A stretch of DNA of 64,000 bases from an uncultured Lachnospiraceae bacterium (GCA_910586255.1 CAJUHR010000002.1:136895-200894), one strand, 5' to 3'; shown: positions 9,542 through 19,723, counted from the stretch's first letter. Numbers and translations are program-made. Notes: generated from the sequence alone by a model not told the origin.

Positions 9542-9570
9542 TTGTCCTTTAAAATGACTTGTGATATAAT
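9542..9570 (+). promoter_or_regulatory. Predicted sigma-A promoter for miaB-mutS-mutL-miaA
   Basis: TTGTCC (9542-9547), a 17-bp spacer and a perfect TATAAT (9565-9570) lie about 110 bp before miaB, in the 232-bp gap after proA. The rest of the gap is AT-rich with no other clear element. Confidence 0.65.
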
Positions 9571-9679
9571 GTATTTCGTGCAGAGCTGGTGATAAGACAT
9601 TCTGAAAACAAAAAGCTGTACGGTAAAAATCCGTTTCTTTTTATATATTTATGATTGAAAGGGAAGAAAGTCAAGAAAA

Positions 9680-11134
9680 ATGCATAACAAAATTGATTTA
9701 GATAAAATAGATATTAATGTAAAGCCACCCACAGAGGAACCGGCCAGACAGTACTATTTCATGGCAAAATGCCGGGAATGGGTTCGGGAGTTTGAGCAGA
9801 AAAACGGACATTGTCCGTGCTTTTTTATTCAGACATTTGGGTGTCAGATGAATGCTCATGATTCGGAAAAGCTGCGAGGTATTCTTTTGCAGGCCGGGCT
9901 TACAGAGGAGAAGAGCGAGGCCTGCGATTTTGTGCTTTACAATACCTGCACGGTGCGGGACAATGCCAACCAGAAGGTTTACGGCCATCTGGGATATCTT
10001 CAGACCTTAAAAAAGAAGAATCCTCACATGAAGATTGCACTTTGCGGCTGCATGATGCAGGAGAATACGGCAGTGGAGCGGATCCGAAAATCCTATCCCT
10101 TTGTGGATCTGATTTTTGGCACTCACAATATCTTTAAGCTGGCGGAGCTTTTTTATGTCTGTCAGACAAGCGGTCCCATGGTGGTTGATGTCTGGGAGTC
10201 TGGAGATGCTGCTGTGGAGAAGCTTCCCTCCAGGCGCAAATATGCCTTTAAGTCCGGAATCAATATTATGTACGGGTGCAATAATTTCTGCAGCTATTGC
10301 ATTGTGCCTTATGTGCGGGGGAGGGAGCGCAGCCGGGAGCCGGAAGAGATTCTCTCTGAGATTCGCGCTTTGGCCTGTGACGGGGTGAAGGAGATTATGC
10401 TTCTCGGACAAAATGTCAATTCCTATGGGAAAACCTTGAAAAATCCGGTATCCTTTGCCTGGCTGCTTAGGCAGGCGGCTCAGGTTGCGGGCATTGAGAG
10501 GATCCGGTTTATGACCTCTCATCCCAAGGATCTGTCTGATGAGCTGATTGAGGCCATGAGGGATTGTCCGAAGGTTTGCCGTCACCTCCATCTTCCCCTT
10601 CAGTCGGGTAGCAGCCGTATTTTGAAAATAATGAACCGCCGGTATACAAAGGAACAGTATTTGGAGCTGGTTGGGAAAATCCGGCAGGCGATTCCGGACA
10701 TTTCCCTGACCACAGATATTATTGTGGGGTTTCCGGGAGAGACGGAGGAGGATTTTTTGGAGACTTTGGATGTGGTGGAGAAGGTGCGCTATGACAGTGC
10801 CTTTACTTTTGTTTATTCCAAACGAGCCGGAACTCCGGCAGCTGTTATGGAAAATCAGGTTCCGGAGGCAGTGGTAAAGGAACGATTTGACCGGCTTTTG
10901 CGCCAGGTTCAGCAGATTGCCTCCCAGGTCTGTATGCGGGATGCAGGCGCGATTCAGCAGGTGCTGGTAGAATGTGAAAATGATCATCAAAAGGGCTATG
11001 TCAGCGGGCGGCTTGGCAATAATCTATTGGTTCACTTTCCGGGAGAAGCGTCTCTGATAGGAAAGCTTGTTTCTGTTAAGCTGACGGAGGCGAAGGGATT
11101 TTACTATATAGGAAGAATGACTGAAAAAGACTGA
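9680..11134 (+). CDS. miaB: tRNA i6A37 methylthiotransferase MiaB
   Basis: A 484-residue radical-SAM methylthiotransferase that converts i6A37 to ms2i6A37 in tRNAs reading UNN codons. The N-terminal UPF0004 domain has its conserved cysteines (FGCQMN, NTCTVR, LCGCMM). The radical-SAM cluster motif is C200-x3-C204-x2-C207, and a C-terminal TRAM domain follows. An N-terminal extension of about 45 residues is common in clostridial MiaB. It is 8 bp from mutS and in the same operon as miaA, which makes its substrate. Confidence 0.96.
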   Translation: MHNKIDLDKIDINVKPPTEEPARQYYFMAKCREWVREFEQKNGHCPCFFIQTFGCQMNAHDSEKLRGILLQAGLTEEKSEACDFVLYNTCTVRDNANQKVYGHLGYLQTLKKKNPHMKIALCGCMMQENTAVERIRKSYPFVDLIFGTHNIFKLAELFYVCQTSGPMVVDVWESGDAAVEKLPSRRKYAFKSGINIMYGCNNFCSYCIVPYVRGRERSREPEEILSEIRALACDGVKEIMLLGQNVNSYGKTLKNPVSFAWLLRQAAQVAGIERIRFMTSHPKDLSDELIEAMRDCPKVCRHLHLPLQSGSSRILKIMNRRYTKEQYLELVGKIRQAIPDISLTTDIIVGFPGETEEDFLETLDVVEKVRYDSAFTFVYSKRAGTPAAVMENQVPEAVVKERFDRLLRQVQQIASQVCMRDAGAIQQVLVECENDHQKGYVSGRLGNNLLVHFPGEASLIGKLVSVKLTEAKGFYYIGRMTEKD

Positions 11135-11142
11135 GGTGAAAA

Positions 11143-13815
11143 ATGAGTGGATTATCGCCGATGATGGCTCAGTATATGGAGACAAAGCAGCAGTATAAGG
11201 ATTGTATTTTGTTTTACCGGCTGGGAGATTTTTATGAGATGTTTTTTGATGATGCCAAAACCGTCTCCCGGGAGCTGGAACTGACTCTCACAGGAAAGGA
11301 GTGCGGACTTGCGGAGCGCGCGCCCATGTGCGGGGTTCCCTATCATGCTGTGGACACATACTTAAGCCGTCTGGTACAGAAGGGCTACAAGGTAGCGATT
11401 GCAGAGCAGATGGAGGATCCAAAACTTGCCAAGGGTCTGGTCAAGCGGGAGGTGATCCGGGTTGTGACACCTGGAACCATTACCAGTGCCCAGGCTCTTG
11501 ATGAGACCCGGAACAATTATCTGATGGGCATAGTCTACTTAGGAGACAAGATGGGATTGTCTGTGGCAGACATAACCACAGGTGATTTTTTGGTGACAGA
11601 GGTGGGATCGGAACGATCCCTTTTTGATGAGATCAATAAATTCAGCCCTTCTGAGATTGTCTACAATAATGCTTTTTCCATGTCAGGAATCAGCTTGGAG
11701 GAGATCAAAAACAGATATCATTTTACAATGTCCTGTCTGGATGCTCGTTTTTTTCAGGAGGATGGCTGTCAACGGATTCTTAAGGAGCATTTTAAGGTGG
11801 GCAGTCTGGAGGGCTTAGGTCTTGGAGGCTATGAATCAGGAGCAATTGCAGCCGGAGCGGTGCTCCAATATTTGTATGAGACACAAAAAAATACCCTGAA
11901 TCATCTGACTGCCATTGTCCCCTATTCTACGGGAAGTTATATGGTCCTTGATTCCTTCACCAGACGGAATTTGGAGCTCCTTGAAACCATGCGGGAAAAG
12001 CAGAAGAGAGGCAGCCTCTTGTGGGTCCTTGACAAGACCCGGACAGCCATGGGGGCGCGGCTTTTACGCACCTGGATTGAGCAGCCTCTCATTGACCGGG
12101 AAACAATTCTGGGCCGTCAACAGGCCATTGAAGAGCTGAATTTAAATTATATTGGCAGGGAAGAGCTGGGGGAGTATTTAAATCCGGTGTATGATCTGGA
12201 ACGGCTGATCGGACGCATTAGCTACAAAACTGCCAATCCCAGAGACCTTTTGGCTTTTTCTAATTCCATTGCCATGATCCCGCATATCAAAAAGCTTCTC
12301 TTAGAATTTACTTGTGGAAATCTTCAGGCGCTTTACCATGCGCTGGATCCCTTGGAGGAGCTGTATGCCTTGATTAACAGCGCGATTGTGGATGAACCAC
12401 CGGTTTCTGTCCGGGAGGGCGGAATGATTCGGGAAGGCTACAGCCAGGAAGCAGACCGTCTCCGGCACGCCAAGACAGAGGGAAAAACATGGCTGGCTGA
12501 GTTGGAAGCAAGAGAGCGGGAGAAAACGGGAATCCGAAACTTAAAGATCAAATTCAACAAGGTGTTTGGGTATTATTTTGAGGTGACCAATTCCTTTAAG
12601 GAACTGGTGCCGGAATACTTTATCCGCAAACAGACTCTGACCAATGCGGAGCGATACACAACCGATGAGCTGAAAAATCTGGAAGACATTATTTTGGGAG
12701 CTGAGGACAAGCTCTTTTCCCTGGAATATGATCTGTTTTGCCAGGTGCGGGATCAGGTAGCCGGTGAGGTGGTTCGCATCCAGAAGACAGCCCGGGCTTT
12801 GGCGGCAGTGGATGTGTATGTGTCTCTGTCCACGGTAGCTACTCGCAATAATTATGCAAAGCCTTCCATTAATGAAAAGGGGATTATTCAAATCAAGGGC
12901 GGACGTCATCCGGTGGTGGAACGAATGATGGGAAATGACCTTTTTGTATCCAATGACACATATCTGGACAATGGGAAGAACCGTATTTCCATCATTACAG
13001 GTCCCAATATGGCTGGCAAATCTACATATATGAGACAGACGGCTCTGATTGTTCTGATGGCTCAAATAGGAAGCTTTGTTCCGGCGGACTCTGCCAATAT
13101 CTGCATCTGCGACCGTATTTTTACCCGGGTGGGAGCCTCTGATGACTTGGCCTCCGGGCAGAGTACCTTTATGGTGGAGATGACGGAGGTGGCCAATATT
13201 CTCCGCAGCGCCACCCGCAGCAGCCTTTTGATTCTTGATGAGATTGGGAGAGGCACCAGCACCTTTGACGGATTAAGCATTGCCTGGGCGGTTGTGGAGC
13301 ATATCAGCAACACCAGGCTTTTGGGAGCCAAAACCCTGTTTGCAACCCATTATCATGAGCTGACAGAGCTGGAGGGGATTATCAGCGGAGTCAACAATTA
13401 CTGTATAGCAGTCAAGGAAAAGGGCGATGACATTGTATTTCTTAGGCGTATTGTCCGGGGCGGGGCTGACAAAAGCTATGGAATACAGGTGGCCAGGCTG
13501 GCTGGTGTGCCGGAGACGGTGATTAACCGGGCCAAGGAGCTGGTGGAGGAATTGGTTGCTTCGGATCTCACCTCAAAAACAAAGGAGATTGCCCAGATCA
13601 GCGCTAATATTTCCAGCCGGAAGGTAGTGGCAAAGCCGGACGATGTAGAGATGAGCCAGCTAACTCTGTTTGACACGGTGAGAGAGGATGATATTATTAA
13701 AGAGATTCGGGAGATGGAGCTGGGACAGATGACACCGATTGATGCTCTGAATCTTCTGTATCGCTTTCAGACAAAGCTGAATAATCGGTGGGAAGCTGAC
13801 AATAAGGCGACATAA
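11143..13815 (+). CDS. mutS: DNA mismatch repair protein MutS
   Basis: An 890-residue MutS. The mismatch-reading motif is near the N-terminus (YKDCILFYRLGDFYEMF, containing the FYE element). The ATPase Walker A GPNMAGKST starts at residue 620, followed by Walker B LLILDEIGRGTSTFDG and the ATHYHELTELE signature. Full length for MutS1, so an active mismatch sensor is expected. It lies between miaB and mutL in the usual order. Confidence 0.97.
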   Translation: MSGLSPMMAQYMETKQQYKDCILFYRLGDFYEMFFDDAKTVSRELELTLTGKECGLAERAPMCGVPYHAVDTYLSRLVQKGYKVAIAEQMEDPKLAKGLVKREVIRVVTPGTITSAQALDETRNNYLMGIVYLGDKMGLSVADITTGDFLVTEVGSERSLFDEINKFSPSEIVYNNAFSMSGISLEEIKNRYHFTMSCLDARFFQEDGCQRILKEHFKVGSLEGLGLGGYESGAIAAGAVLQYLYETQKNTLNHLTAIVPYSTGSYMVLDSFTRRNLELLETMREKQKRGSLLWVLDKTRTAMGARLLRTWIEQPLIDRETILGRQQAIEELNLNYIGREELGEYLNPVYDLERLIGRISYKTANPRDLLAFSNSIAMIPHIKKLLLEFTCGNLQALYHALDPLEELYALINSAIVDEPPVSVREGGMIREGYSQEADRLRHAKTEGKTWLAELEAREREKTGIRNLKIKFNKVFGYYFEVTNSFKELVPEYFIRKQTLTNAERYTTDELKNLEDIILGAEDKLFSLEYDLFCQVRDQVAGEVVRIQKTARALAAVDVYVSLSTVATRNNYAKPSINEKGIIQIKGGRHPVVERMMGNDLFVSNDTYLDNGKNRISIITGPNMAGKSTYMRQTALIVLMAQIGSFVPADSANICICDRIFTRVGASDDLASGQSTFMVEMTEVANILRSATRSSLLILDEIGRGTSTFDGLSIAWAVVEHISNTRLLGAKTLFATHYHELTELEGIISGVNNYCIAVKEKGDDIVFLRRIVRGGADKSYGIQVARLAGVPETVINRAKELVEELVASDLTSKTKEIAQISANISSRKVVAKPDDVEMSQLTLFDTVREDDIIKEIREMELGQMTPIDALNLLYRFQTKLNNRWEADNKAT

Positions 13816-13848
13816 AAATATTATGTAAACAAAAGCGGAGGAGAGGCC

Positions 13849-15843
13849 ATGGCGAGCATACAGGTTCTGGATCAAAACACAATCAACAAAATTGCTGCTG
13901 GCGAGGTCATTGAGCGCCCTGCTTCCGTGGTAAAGGAATTATTAGAAAATGCCATTGATGCCAAAGCTACGGCCGTTACGGTGGAAATACGGGACGGGGG
14001 CATTTCCTTTATACGGGTCACAGACAATGGATTTGGAATTTTGGGGGAGGAGATTTCCCTGGCCTTTCTCCGTCATTCCACCAGCAAAATCCGGTCCGTG
14101 GAGGATCTGTTTTTGGTGTCATCTTTAGGGTTTCGCGGGGAGGCATTATCCAGCATTGCGGCTGTGTCCCAGGTGGAGGTCATCACCCGCGTGGCAGGAA
14201 AGCTCACCGGTGTACGCTATCAGATTGAAGGCGGAGTTGAAAAAGGGATGGAGGAGATCGGCGCGCCGGAAGGAACCACATTTATTGCCAGAAATCTGTT
14301 TTACAACACGCCGGTGCGGAGAAAATTTTTAAAGACAGCCATGACGGAGGGAGCCCATGTGGGAGATCTGGTGGAAAAGCTGGCCTTTTCCCATCCGGAA
14401 GTCTCCATCCGTTTTATCCAGAATAATCAAAACAAGCTATATACCTCAGGAAATAACAGCTTAAAGGATATTATCTACACCGTATACGGACGAGAAATGA
14501 CAGCAAATCTTTTAAAGGTTCAGGCAGAAGCAGAGGCTGTCACAGTCAGCGGCTTTGTGGGGAAGCCGGTCATTGCCCGCGGCAACCGGAATTTTGAAAA
14601 TTACTTTATCAACGGCAGATATATTAAAAGCAATGTGATCGGCAGAGCGATTGAGGAGGCATACCGTCCCTTTATGATGCAGCACAAATATCCTTTCACC
14701 ATGCTTAAGCTTACCATTGAGCCGGAGTTTTTGGATGTAAATGTCCATCCCACCAAGATGGAACTGCGTTTTAGAAACGGGGAAGCTATTTTTCAGATCG
14801 TGAAGGAGGCTGTCGCGGAGGCCCTGAGCCGTCAGGAGCTGATTCCACAGACGGAATTGGGCAAAAGGGACAATGAAAAGGAACAAAAGCCGGTAGGAGA
14901 AAAGAAGCGTCTGCCTGTGCCGGAGCCCTTTGAGAAAAAACGTCTGGCCCGGTGGAAGGAAGAGACGCCTGTTTCTGATAAGGATAAATTTTCTGAACAG
15001 GGAGAAGCTGTAGCCGCACAGAATCTTTCCAGTCCGGACGAAGGGGTGGAGCCAGAGAAAATTTCTAATCAGGAAGAAGCTGCAAAGGCAAAAAAAATTA
15101 CGGATGTAAAGGCTTCTCTGAATAACGCTTCTTCCGGAAACGGAATAAAATACGAGAATATTCCTCTGAATAATTGCCGGGAAGGGGTGGCAGAAGAGAA
15201 GAAAAGCTATGGTTCAGCCTTCCAAATGGATCTTTTTGAGGAGCGCCTTCTGTCTCCGGAATCGAGAAGCCGGCACAAGCTGATCGGGCAGCTTTTTGAT
15301 ACCTATTGGCTGGTGGAATTTAATGACCAGCTCTACATTATTGATCAGCATGCGGCCCACGAAAAGGTATTGTATGAAGAGATCATGGAAACGCTGGCCT
15401 CCAGAAAGCAGACCAGCCAGATGGTAGCTCCGCCGATTATCCTGACTCTCGGCAGGCAGGAGGAGGATTTGCTTCACAGGCATCAAAAGGTTTTTGAAGA
15501 AATGGGATTTGAGATTGAGCACTTTGGTGGCCGGGAATACGCGGTTCGGGCTGTTCCTGACAATCTTTTTTCCCTTGCCCAGAAAGAGCTTTTGACGGAA
15601 CTGATTGACGGCTTGTCTGAAGAGGGAGCCTTTGAGGAGCCGTCCATGATCTACGAAAAGGTGGCTTCCATGTCCTGCAAGGCAGCTGTCAAGGGAAAGC
15701 ATTCCATGAGCGCCATGGAGGCTGACCGGCTCATTGACCAGCTTTTAAAGCTCAAAAATCCCTACGCCTGTCCCCATGGACGCCCCACCATCATTTCCAT
15801 GAGCAAATATGAGTTGGAAAAGAAATTTAAGCGGATCCTGTAG
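13849..15843 (+). CDS. mutL: DNA mismatch repair endonuclease MutL
   Basis: A 664-residue MutL. The GHKL ATPase domain is marked by IAAGEVIERPASVVKELLENAIDA, and GFRGEAL. A charged, poorly conserved linker spans about residues 335-470. The C-terminal domain carries DQHAAHEKVLYEE, the metal-binding motif of nicking-type MutL, plus CPHGRP near the end. It therefore looks like the endonuclease form found in bacteria lacking MutH. The AGGAGAGGCC ribosome binding site precedes the ATG. Confidence 0.97.
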   Translation: MASIQVLDQNTINKIAAGEVIERPASVVKELLENAIDAKATAVTVEIRDGGISFIRVTDNGFGILGEEISLAFLRHSTSKIRSVEDLFLVSSLGFRGEALSSIAAVSQVEVITRVAGKLTGVRYQIEGGVEKGMEEIGAPEGTTFIARNLFYNTPVRRKFLKTAMTEGAHVGDLVEKLAFSHPEVSIRFIQNNQNKLYTSGNNSLKDIIYTVYGREMTANLLKVQAEAEAVTVSGFVGKPVIARGNRNFENYFINGRYIKSNVIGRAIEEAYRPFMMQHKYPFTMLKLTIEPEFLDVNVHPTKMELRFRNGEAIFQIVKEAVAEALSRQELIPQTELGKRDNEKEQKPVGEKKRLPVPEPFEKKRLARWKEETPVSDKDKFSEQGEAVAAQNLSSPDEGVEPEKISNQEEAAKAKKITDVKASLNNASSGNGIKYENIPLNNCREGVAEEKKSYGSAFQMDLFEERLLSPESRSRHKLIGQLFDTYWLVEFNDQLYIIDQHAAHEKVLYEEIMETLASRKQTSQMVAPPIILTLGRQEEDLLHRHQKVFEEMGFEIEHFGGREYAVRAVPDNLFSLAQKELLTELIDGLSEEGAFEEPSMIYEKVASMSCKAAVKGKHSMSAMEADRLIDQLLKLKNPYACPHGRPTIISMSKYELEKKFKRIL

Positions 15844-15879
15844 GGAAAGTCATATTAATTATAAAAAGGAACCAAGCCT

Positions 15880-16839
15880 ATGAAAAAACCACTGATTATC
15901 CTGACCGGGCCTACGGCCGTGGGAAAAACTTCTCTTTCCATCCGCCTGGCCAGGGCCCTTGACGGAGAGATTATCAGCGCTGATTCCATGCAGGTATACC
16001 GTCATATGGATATCGGCTCTGCCAAGGTGACCTTTGAGGAAATGGAAGGAGTCCCCCATCATCTCATTGACATATTGGAGCCTCAGGAGGAATTTAATGT
16101 GGCGGCCTTTCAGTCCCTTGCCCAAAAGGCTCTGGACGGCATTTACAGCCGCGGGCATATTCCCATTGTAGCTGGCGGTACCGGCTTTTATATCCAGGCC
16201 CTTTTGTATGATATTGACTTTAAGGAAAATGAGAGCGGCTCCCATATACGTAAGGAGCTGGAAGCCCTGGGACGGGAAAAGGGAAGTGAATACCTTCATG
16301 CACTCCTTTTGCAGATAGATCCGGAATCTGCCAGGCAAATTCATGCCAACAACCAAAAGCGGGTGATCCGGGCCATTGAATACTACCGGCTGACCGGTGA
16401 GCCTATCTCCGTGCACAATAGACAGGAGCGGGAAAAAAGCTCCCCTTATCGATTCTACTATTATGTTCTTACCTGTGACCGGGCTTTGCTGTATGAGAGG
16501 ATAGACCGGCGGGTGGAAGAGATGCTTGAGGCAGGGCTGGTTGAGGAGGTAGAGCGTCTGAAAGAATCCGGCTGCCATCGGGGAATGGTGTCCATGCAGG
16601 GCCTGGGGTATAAAGAAATTCTTGATTATCTGGACGGTCAGCGTACCCTTTTGGAGGCTGTCAGGGTCCTGAAACGGGATACCCGTCATTTTGCCAAGCG
16701 GCAGCTTACCTGGTTCAGACGGGAGAGAGATGTGCGGTGGCTGAAGCTGGAGGACTTTGATTCCGATCCGGACAAGGTTCTTAAGCACATTTTGGAGGAA
16801 TTCAGGCAGGAAGAATCCAAAGCATATGAAAAGCAGTAA
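15880..16839 (+). CDS. miaA: tRNA dimethylallyltransferase
   Basis: A 319-residue MiaA that adds the dimethylallyl group to A37 of tRNA, giving the substrate for MiaB. P-loop GPTAVGKTSLS is at residues 9-19, followed by ISADSMQVYR, the GGTGFYIQAL segment, and the C-terminal RQLTWFR motif. It is the last gene of the miaB-mutS-mutL-miaA run. Confidence 0.96.
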   Translation: MKKPLIILTGPTAVGKTSLSIRLARALDGEIISADSMQVYRHMDIGSAKVTFEEMEGVPHHLIDILEPQEEFNVAAFQSLAQKALDGIYSRGHIPIVAGGTGFYIQALLYDIDFKENESGSHIRKELEALGREKGSEYLHALLLQIDPESARQIHANNQKRVIRAIEYYRLTGEPISVHNRQEREKSSPYRFYYYVLTCDRALLYERIDRRVEEMLEAGLVEEVERLKESGCHRGMVSMQGLGYKEILDYLDGQRTLLEAVRVLKRDTRHFAKRQLTWFRRERDVRWLKLEDFDSDPDKVLKHILEEFRQEESKAYEKQ

Positions 16840-16926
16840 CTGTTTAAAGGGTATCAGAACCAATGTTATGATGTTGTGTTGTTAATTTTCTCAGAAGGCA
16901 TACAATGTAAAAAGGAGAATAATTTT

Positions 16927-18213
16927 ATGGAGCTTTTGCAGCTTTACAGTGAAATGGGAATCAGTAGGCAGGTTCTTGAATACGGGCAGAACATTGAAAA
17001 GGAATTGCGAGAGCGTTTTGAGGCCATTGATGAGACAGCCGAGTACAATCAGATGAAGGTGATCCGCGCCATGCAGAAGGCCCGTGTCAGCGACATTCAT
17101 TTTGCGGCCACCACCGGGTACGGGTATAACGATTTGGGGCGGGATGTGCTGGAGGAGGTCTATGCCCACACCTTTCACGGGGAGGATGCTCTGGTGCGTC
17201 CACAGCTGATCAGCGGCACCCACGCCCTTCATGTGGCCCTGTCCGGCAATCTCCGCCCCGGCGATGAGCTTTTGTCCCCTGTGGGAAAGCCCTACGATAC
17301 TTTGGAAGAGGTTATCGGAATCCGTGATTCTGTGGGTTCCCTAAAGGAATACGGCGTCATCTACCGCCAGGTGGATCTTTTGGAGGACGGCTCCTTTGAC
17401 TATGACGGAATCCGAAAAGCAATCAATGACCGCACAAGGCTGGTAACCATTCAGCGCTCCAAGGGCTATGCCACCAGGCCAACCCTGTCTGTGGATAAGA
17501 TCGGACGGCTGATTTCCTTCATCAAAGACATCAGGCCGGATATTATCTGCATGGTGGATAACTGCTACGGAGAATTTGTGGAGCGAGCAGAGCCTACGGA
17601 TGTGGGGGCTGACATGATTGTAGGCTCCCTGATCAAGAATCCCGGCGGCGGTTTGGCTCCCATTGGCGGGTACATTGTGGGGAAGAAAGAGTGCATTGAC
17701 CGGGCCTCTTACCGTCTCAGCGCCCCGGGCTTAGGAAAGGAGGTGGGCGCCAGCTTAGGCATGAATCAATCCTTCTTCCAGGGTCTGTTTCTTTCCCCCA
17801 CCGTGGTGGCAGGCGCCTTAAAGGGGGCGATCTTTGCCGCCAATGTCTATGAGCGCCTTGGCTTTTTGGTGGTTCCTGACAGTATCCAGTCCCGCCATGA
17901 CATTATTCAGGCCGTCACCTTCGGCACTCCCGAGGGAGTCATTGCCTTTTGCCAGGGAATCCAGGCCGCGGCTCCCGTGGACAGCTTTGTCACTCCGGAG
18001 CCCTGGGACATGCCCGGCTACGATGCCCCGGTTATCATGGCTGCCGGAGCCTTTGTTCAGGGCTCCTCCATTGAGCTCAGCGCTGATGCCCCCATTAAGC
18101 CTCCCTACGCTGTGTATTTCCAGGGCGGCCTGACCTGGTATCACGCTAAGCTGGGGATATTAAAATCCCTCCAAAATCTGCTGGATAGAGGGATTGTTCG
18201 GGGGTTGGCATAA
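16927..18213 (+). CDS. Methionine gamma-lyase-like PLP protein (aluminium resistance family)
   Basis: From ATG 16927 (behind AAAAGGAG) the protein is 428 residues; an upstream ATG at 16876 has no ribosome binding site. It matches the PF06838-type family of fold-type-I PLP enzymes, called aluminium resistance protein or YnbB. The likely PLP lysine is in VGSLIKNPGGG. In Firmicutes this gene commonly follows miaA, as in B. subtilis where ynbB neighbours hflX and miaA. The real reaction is not established. Confidence 0.85.
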   Translation: MELLQLYSEMGISRQVLEYGQNIEKELRERFEAIDETAEYNQMKVIRAMQKARVSDIHFAATTGYGYNDLGRDVLEEVYAHTFHGEDALVRPQLISGTHALHVALSGNLRPGDELLSPVGKPYDTLEEVIGIRDSVGSLKEYGVIYRQVDLLEDGSFDYDGIRKAINDRTRLVTIQRSKGYATRPTLSVDKIGRLISFIKDIRPDIICMVDNCYGEFVERAEPTDVGADMIVGSLIKNPGGGLAPIGGYIVGKKECIDRASYRLSAPGLGKEVGASLGMNQSFFQGLFLSPTVVAGALKGAIFAANVYERLGFLVVPDSIQSRHDIIQAVTFGTPEGVIAFCQGIQAAAPVDSFVTPEPWDMPGYDAPVIMAAGAFVQGSSIELSADAPIKPPYAVYFQGGLTWYHAKLGILKSLQNLLDRGIVRGLA

Positions 18214-18264
18214 TGATTTCTGAATAGAATACAATTTCCAGGATTTGGAGGAGTCAAAAAGCAA

Positions 18265-18744
18265 ATGTTAATCAGAGAGTACACAGAAAACGACCTGTCG
18301 CAAATGATAAAAATATGGAATGCTGTTGTGGAAGAGGGTATAGCATTTCCACAGGAAGAAGCTCTGGATCAAATAAATGGATCGCTTTTTTTCGGTTCAC
18401 AGAGTTATTGCGGGGTTGCAGAAGATAATGGCGTGATTGTTGGCCTATACATTCTGCATCCCAATAATGTGGGACGGTGCGGGCACATTTGCAATGCAAG
18501 CTATGCAGTAAACGAGGTCTGCAGAGGTAAACATATCGGAGAACAATTGGTAAAGGATTGTTTGCTTAATGCCAAAAGGCTTGGGTTCATGGTGATTCAG
18601 TTTAATGCGGTTGTTGAGAGCAATACGCATGCAAGACATCTATATGAACGACTGGGCTTTACACAGCTTGGAACAATACCGAAAGGGTTCAGGCTAAAAA
18701 ATGGACGTTATGAAAATATTTGTCCATATTATAGAGAACTATAA
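18265..18744 (+). CDS. GNAT-family N-acetyltransferase
   Basis: A 159-residue GNAT protein. Acetyl-CoA-binding motif A is seen as VCRGKHIGEQLVKDCL, followed by FNAVVESNTHARHLYERLGF, the typical motif B with the NxxArrlYeklGF pattern. Base composition is slightly more AT-rich than the neighbours, and the gene interrupts a housekeeping run, so recent acquisition is possible. The acetyl acceptor cannot be predicted. Confidence 0.88.
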   Translation: MLIREYTENDLSQMIKIWNAVVEEGIAFPQEEALDQINGSLFFGSQSYCGVAEDNGVIVGLYILHPNNVGRCGHICNASYAVNEVCRGKHIGEQLVKDCLLNAKRLGFMVIQFNAVVESNTHARHLYERLGFTQLGTIPKGFRLKNGRYENICPYYREL

Positions 18745-18765
18745 ATGCAATCGGGATTTATTGGG

Positions 18766-18795
18766 AACATCTTCTTGTCCGGCTTACGCCGAACA
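18766..18795. repeat. Inverted repeat / hairpin (REP-like module)
   Basis: CTTCTTGTCCGGC and GCCGAACAAGAAG form a 13-bp stem with one mismatch around a 4-nt loop. It contains TTGTCCGGCT, which recurs in the hairpin region at 58.25 kb. The 292-bp gap between the acetyltransferase and radC holds this, the terminator-like hairpin below and no convincing gene. Confidence 0.55.
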
Positions 18796-18821
18796 AGAAG
18801 CATCGGGCGAACGCACGATGT

Positions 18822-18882
18822 GGAAAAAAGGATAAAAACAGTCTTACAAGCAAGTTTGACGCCTGTTTTTATCCTTTTTTCC
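18822..18882 (+). terminator. 20-bp perfect hairpin, probable terminator
   Basis: The arms 18822-18841 and 18863-18882 are perfectly complementary over 20 bp, and the right arm contains runs of five and six T. The 21-nt loop carries GCAAGTTTGACGC. It lies about 80 bp after the acetyltransferase and works in either direction by sequence. The length and AT-rich arms are unusual for a simple terminator. Confidence 0.7.
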
Positions 18883-19036
18883 CCGCCCCGTGAACTGTTG
18901 CGTTTATTTTCTAAACTCTTTCTAAACTTTTACATTCATATATACACTTTTCCAATTTTATGGTAAAATAAGTGAGTTATCCCTTTTTCTTCCTCCACGT
19001 ACCTGGAGAGTCGCGCGGGAAGGAACGACAGGAGAT

Positions 19037-19723
19037 ATGAAAATCAAAGACATACCCAATGACGACAGACCCTATGAGCGATGCCAAAGGGAAGGGCCGG
19101 AGAGGCTGAGCGATGTGGAACTATTGTCGATTATTATCCGCACTGGTTCCCGGGATTCTAATTCTCTGGAGCTTGCCGCGGATATTCTTGCCTTAAACTA
19201 CCCAAAAGACGGTATTTTAGGCCTTCTCCAGCTAACATTGCCGGAGCTGATGTCTATAAAAGGCATTGGCAAGGTTAAGGGGATTCAGCTTCTCTGTGTG
19301 GGCGAGCTGTCCCGGAGAATCTGGAAGCGGAAGACCAGGGAGAAGAAGCTTATATTCCAGTCCCCGCAGGAGGTGGCCGAATACTTTCAGGAGGATATGC
19401 GCCATGCGGACCAGGAGCTGTTCTATCTGATGCTTTTCAATACCAAGCAGAGCCTGATCCGTGATATCCAGCTCTCTAAGGGCACTGTCAATGCTTCCCT
19501 TGCAACGCCCAGGGAGATTTTTATTGAAGCGCTTCGCTATCAGGCAGTGAGTTTGATACTGGTTCACAATCATCCCAGCGGAGATCCGGAGCCCAGCAGA
19601 GCTGACATTGCCCTGACCCGGCGTGTCGCCGAGGCCGGTCAGATGATCGGAATTTATCTGCAGGATCACGTGGTTATCGGGGAACACTCTTATGTAAGCA
19701 TGAAGGAACGAGGATTGATATAG
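19037..19723 (+). CDS. radC: RadC family (JAB/MPN) protein
   Basis: A 228-residue RadC. The N-terminal helix-hairpin-helix part has LMSIKGIGKVKGIQL. The C-terminal MPN domain has the metal motif HNHPSGDPEPSRAD. RadC was named for DNA repair, but its role is uncertain. It stands at the head of the mre-min cluster, as is common in Firmicutes. The next base after its stop starts mreC, leaving no space for mreB. Confidence 0.93.
   Translation: MKIKDIPNDDRPYERCQREGPERLSDVELLSIIIRTGSRDSNSLELAADILALNYPKDGILGLLQLTLPELMSIKGIGKVKGIQLLCVGELSRRIWKRKTREKKLIFQSPQEVAEYFQEDMRHADQELFYLMLFNTKQSLIRDIQLSKGTVNASLATPREIFIEALRYQAVSLILVHNHPSGDPEPSRADIALTRRVAEAGQMIGIYLQDHVVIGEHSYVSMKERGLI

Noticed and set aside
18745..18966. 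73-residue open frame after the acetyltransferase gene
   Set aside because: It runs through two hairpins, has no ribosome binding site, and its composition follows the inverted repeats.
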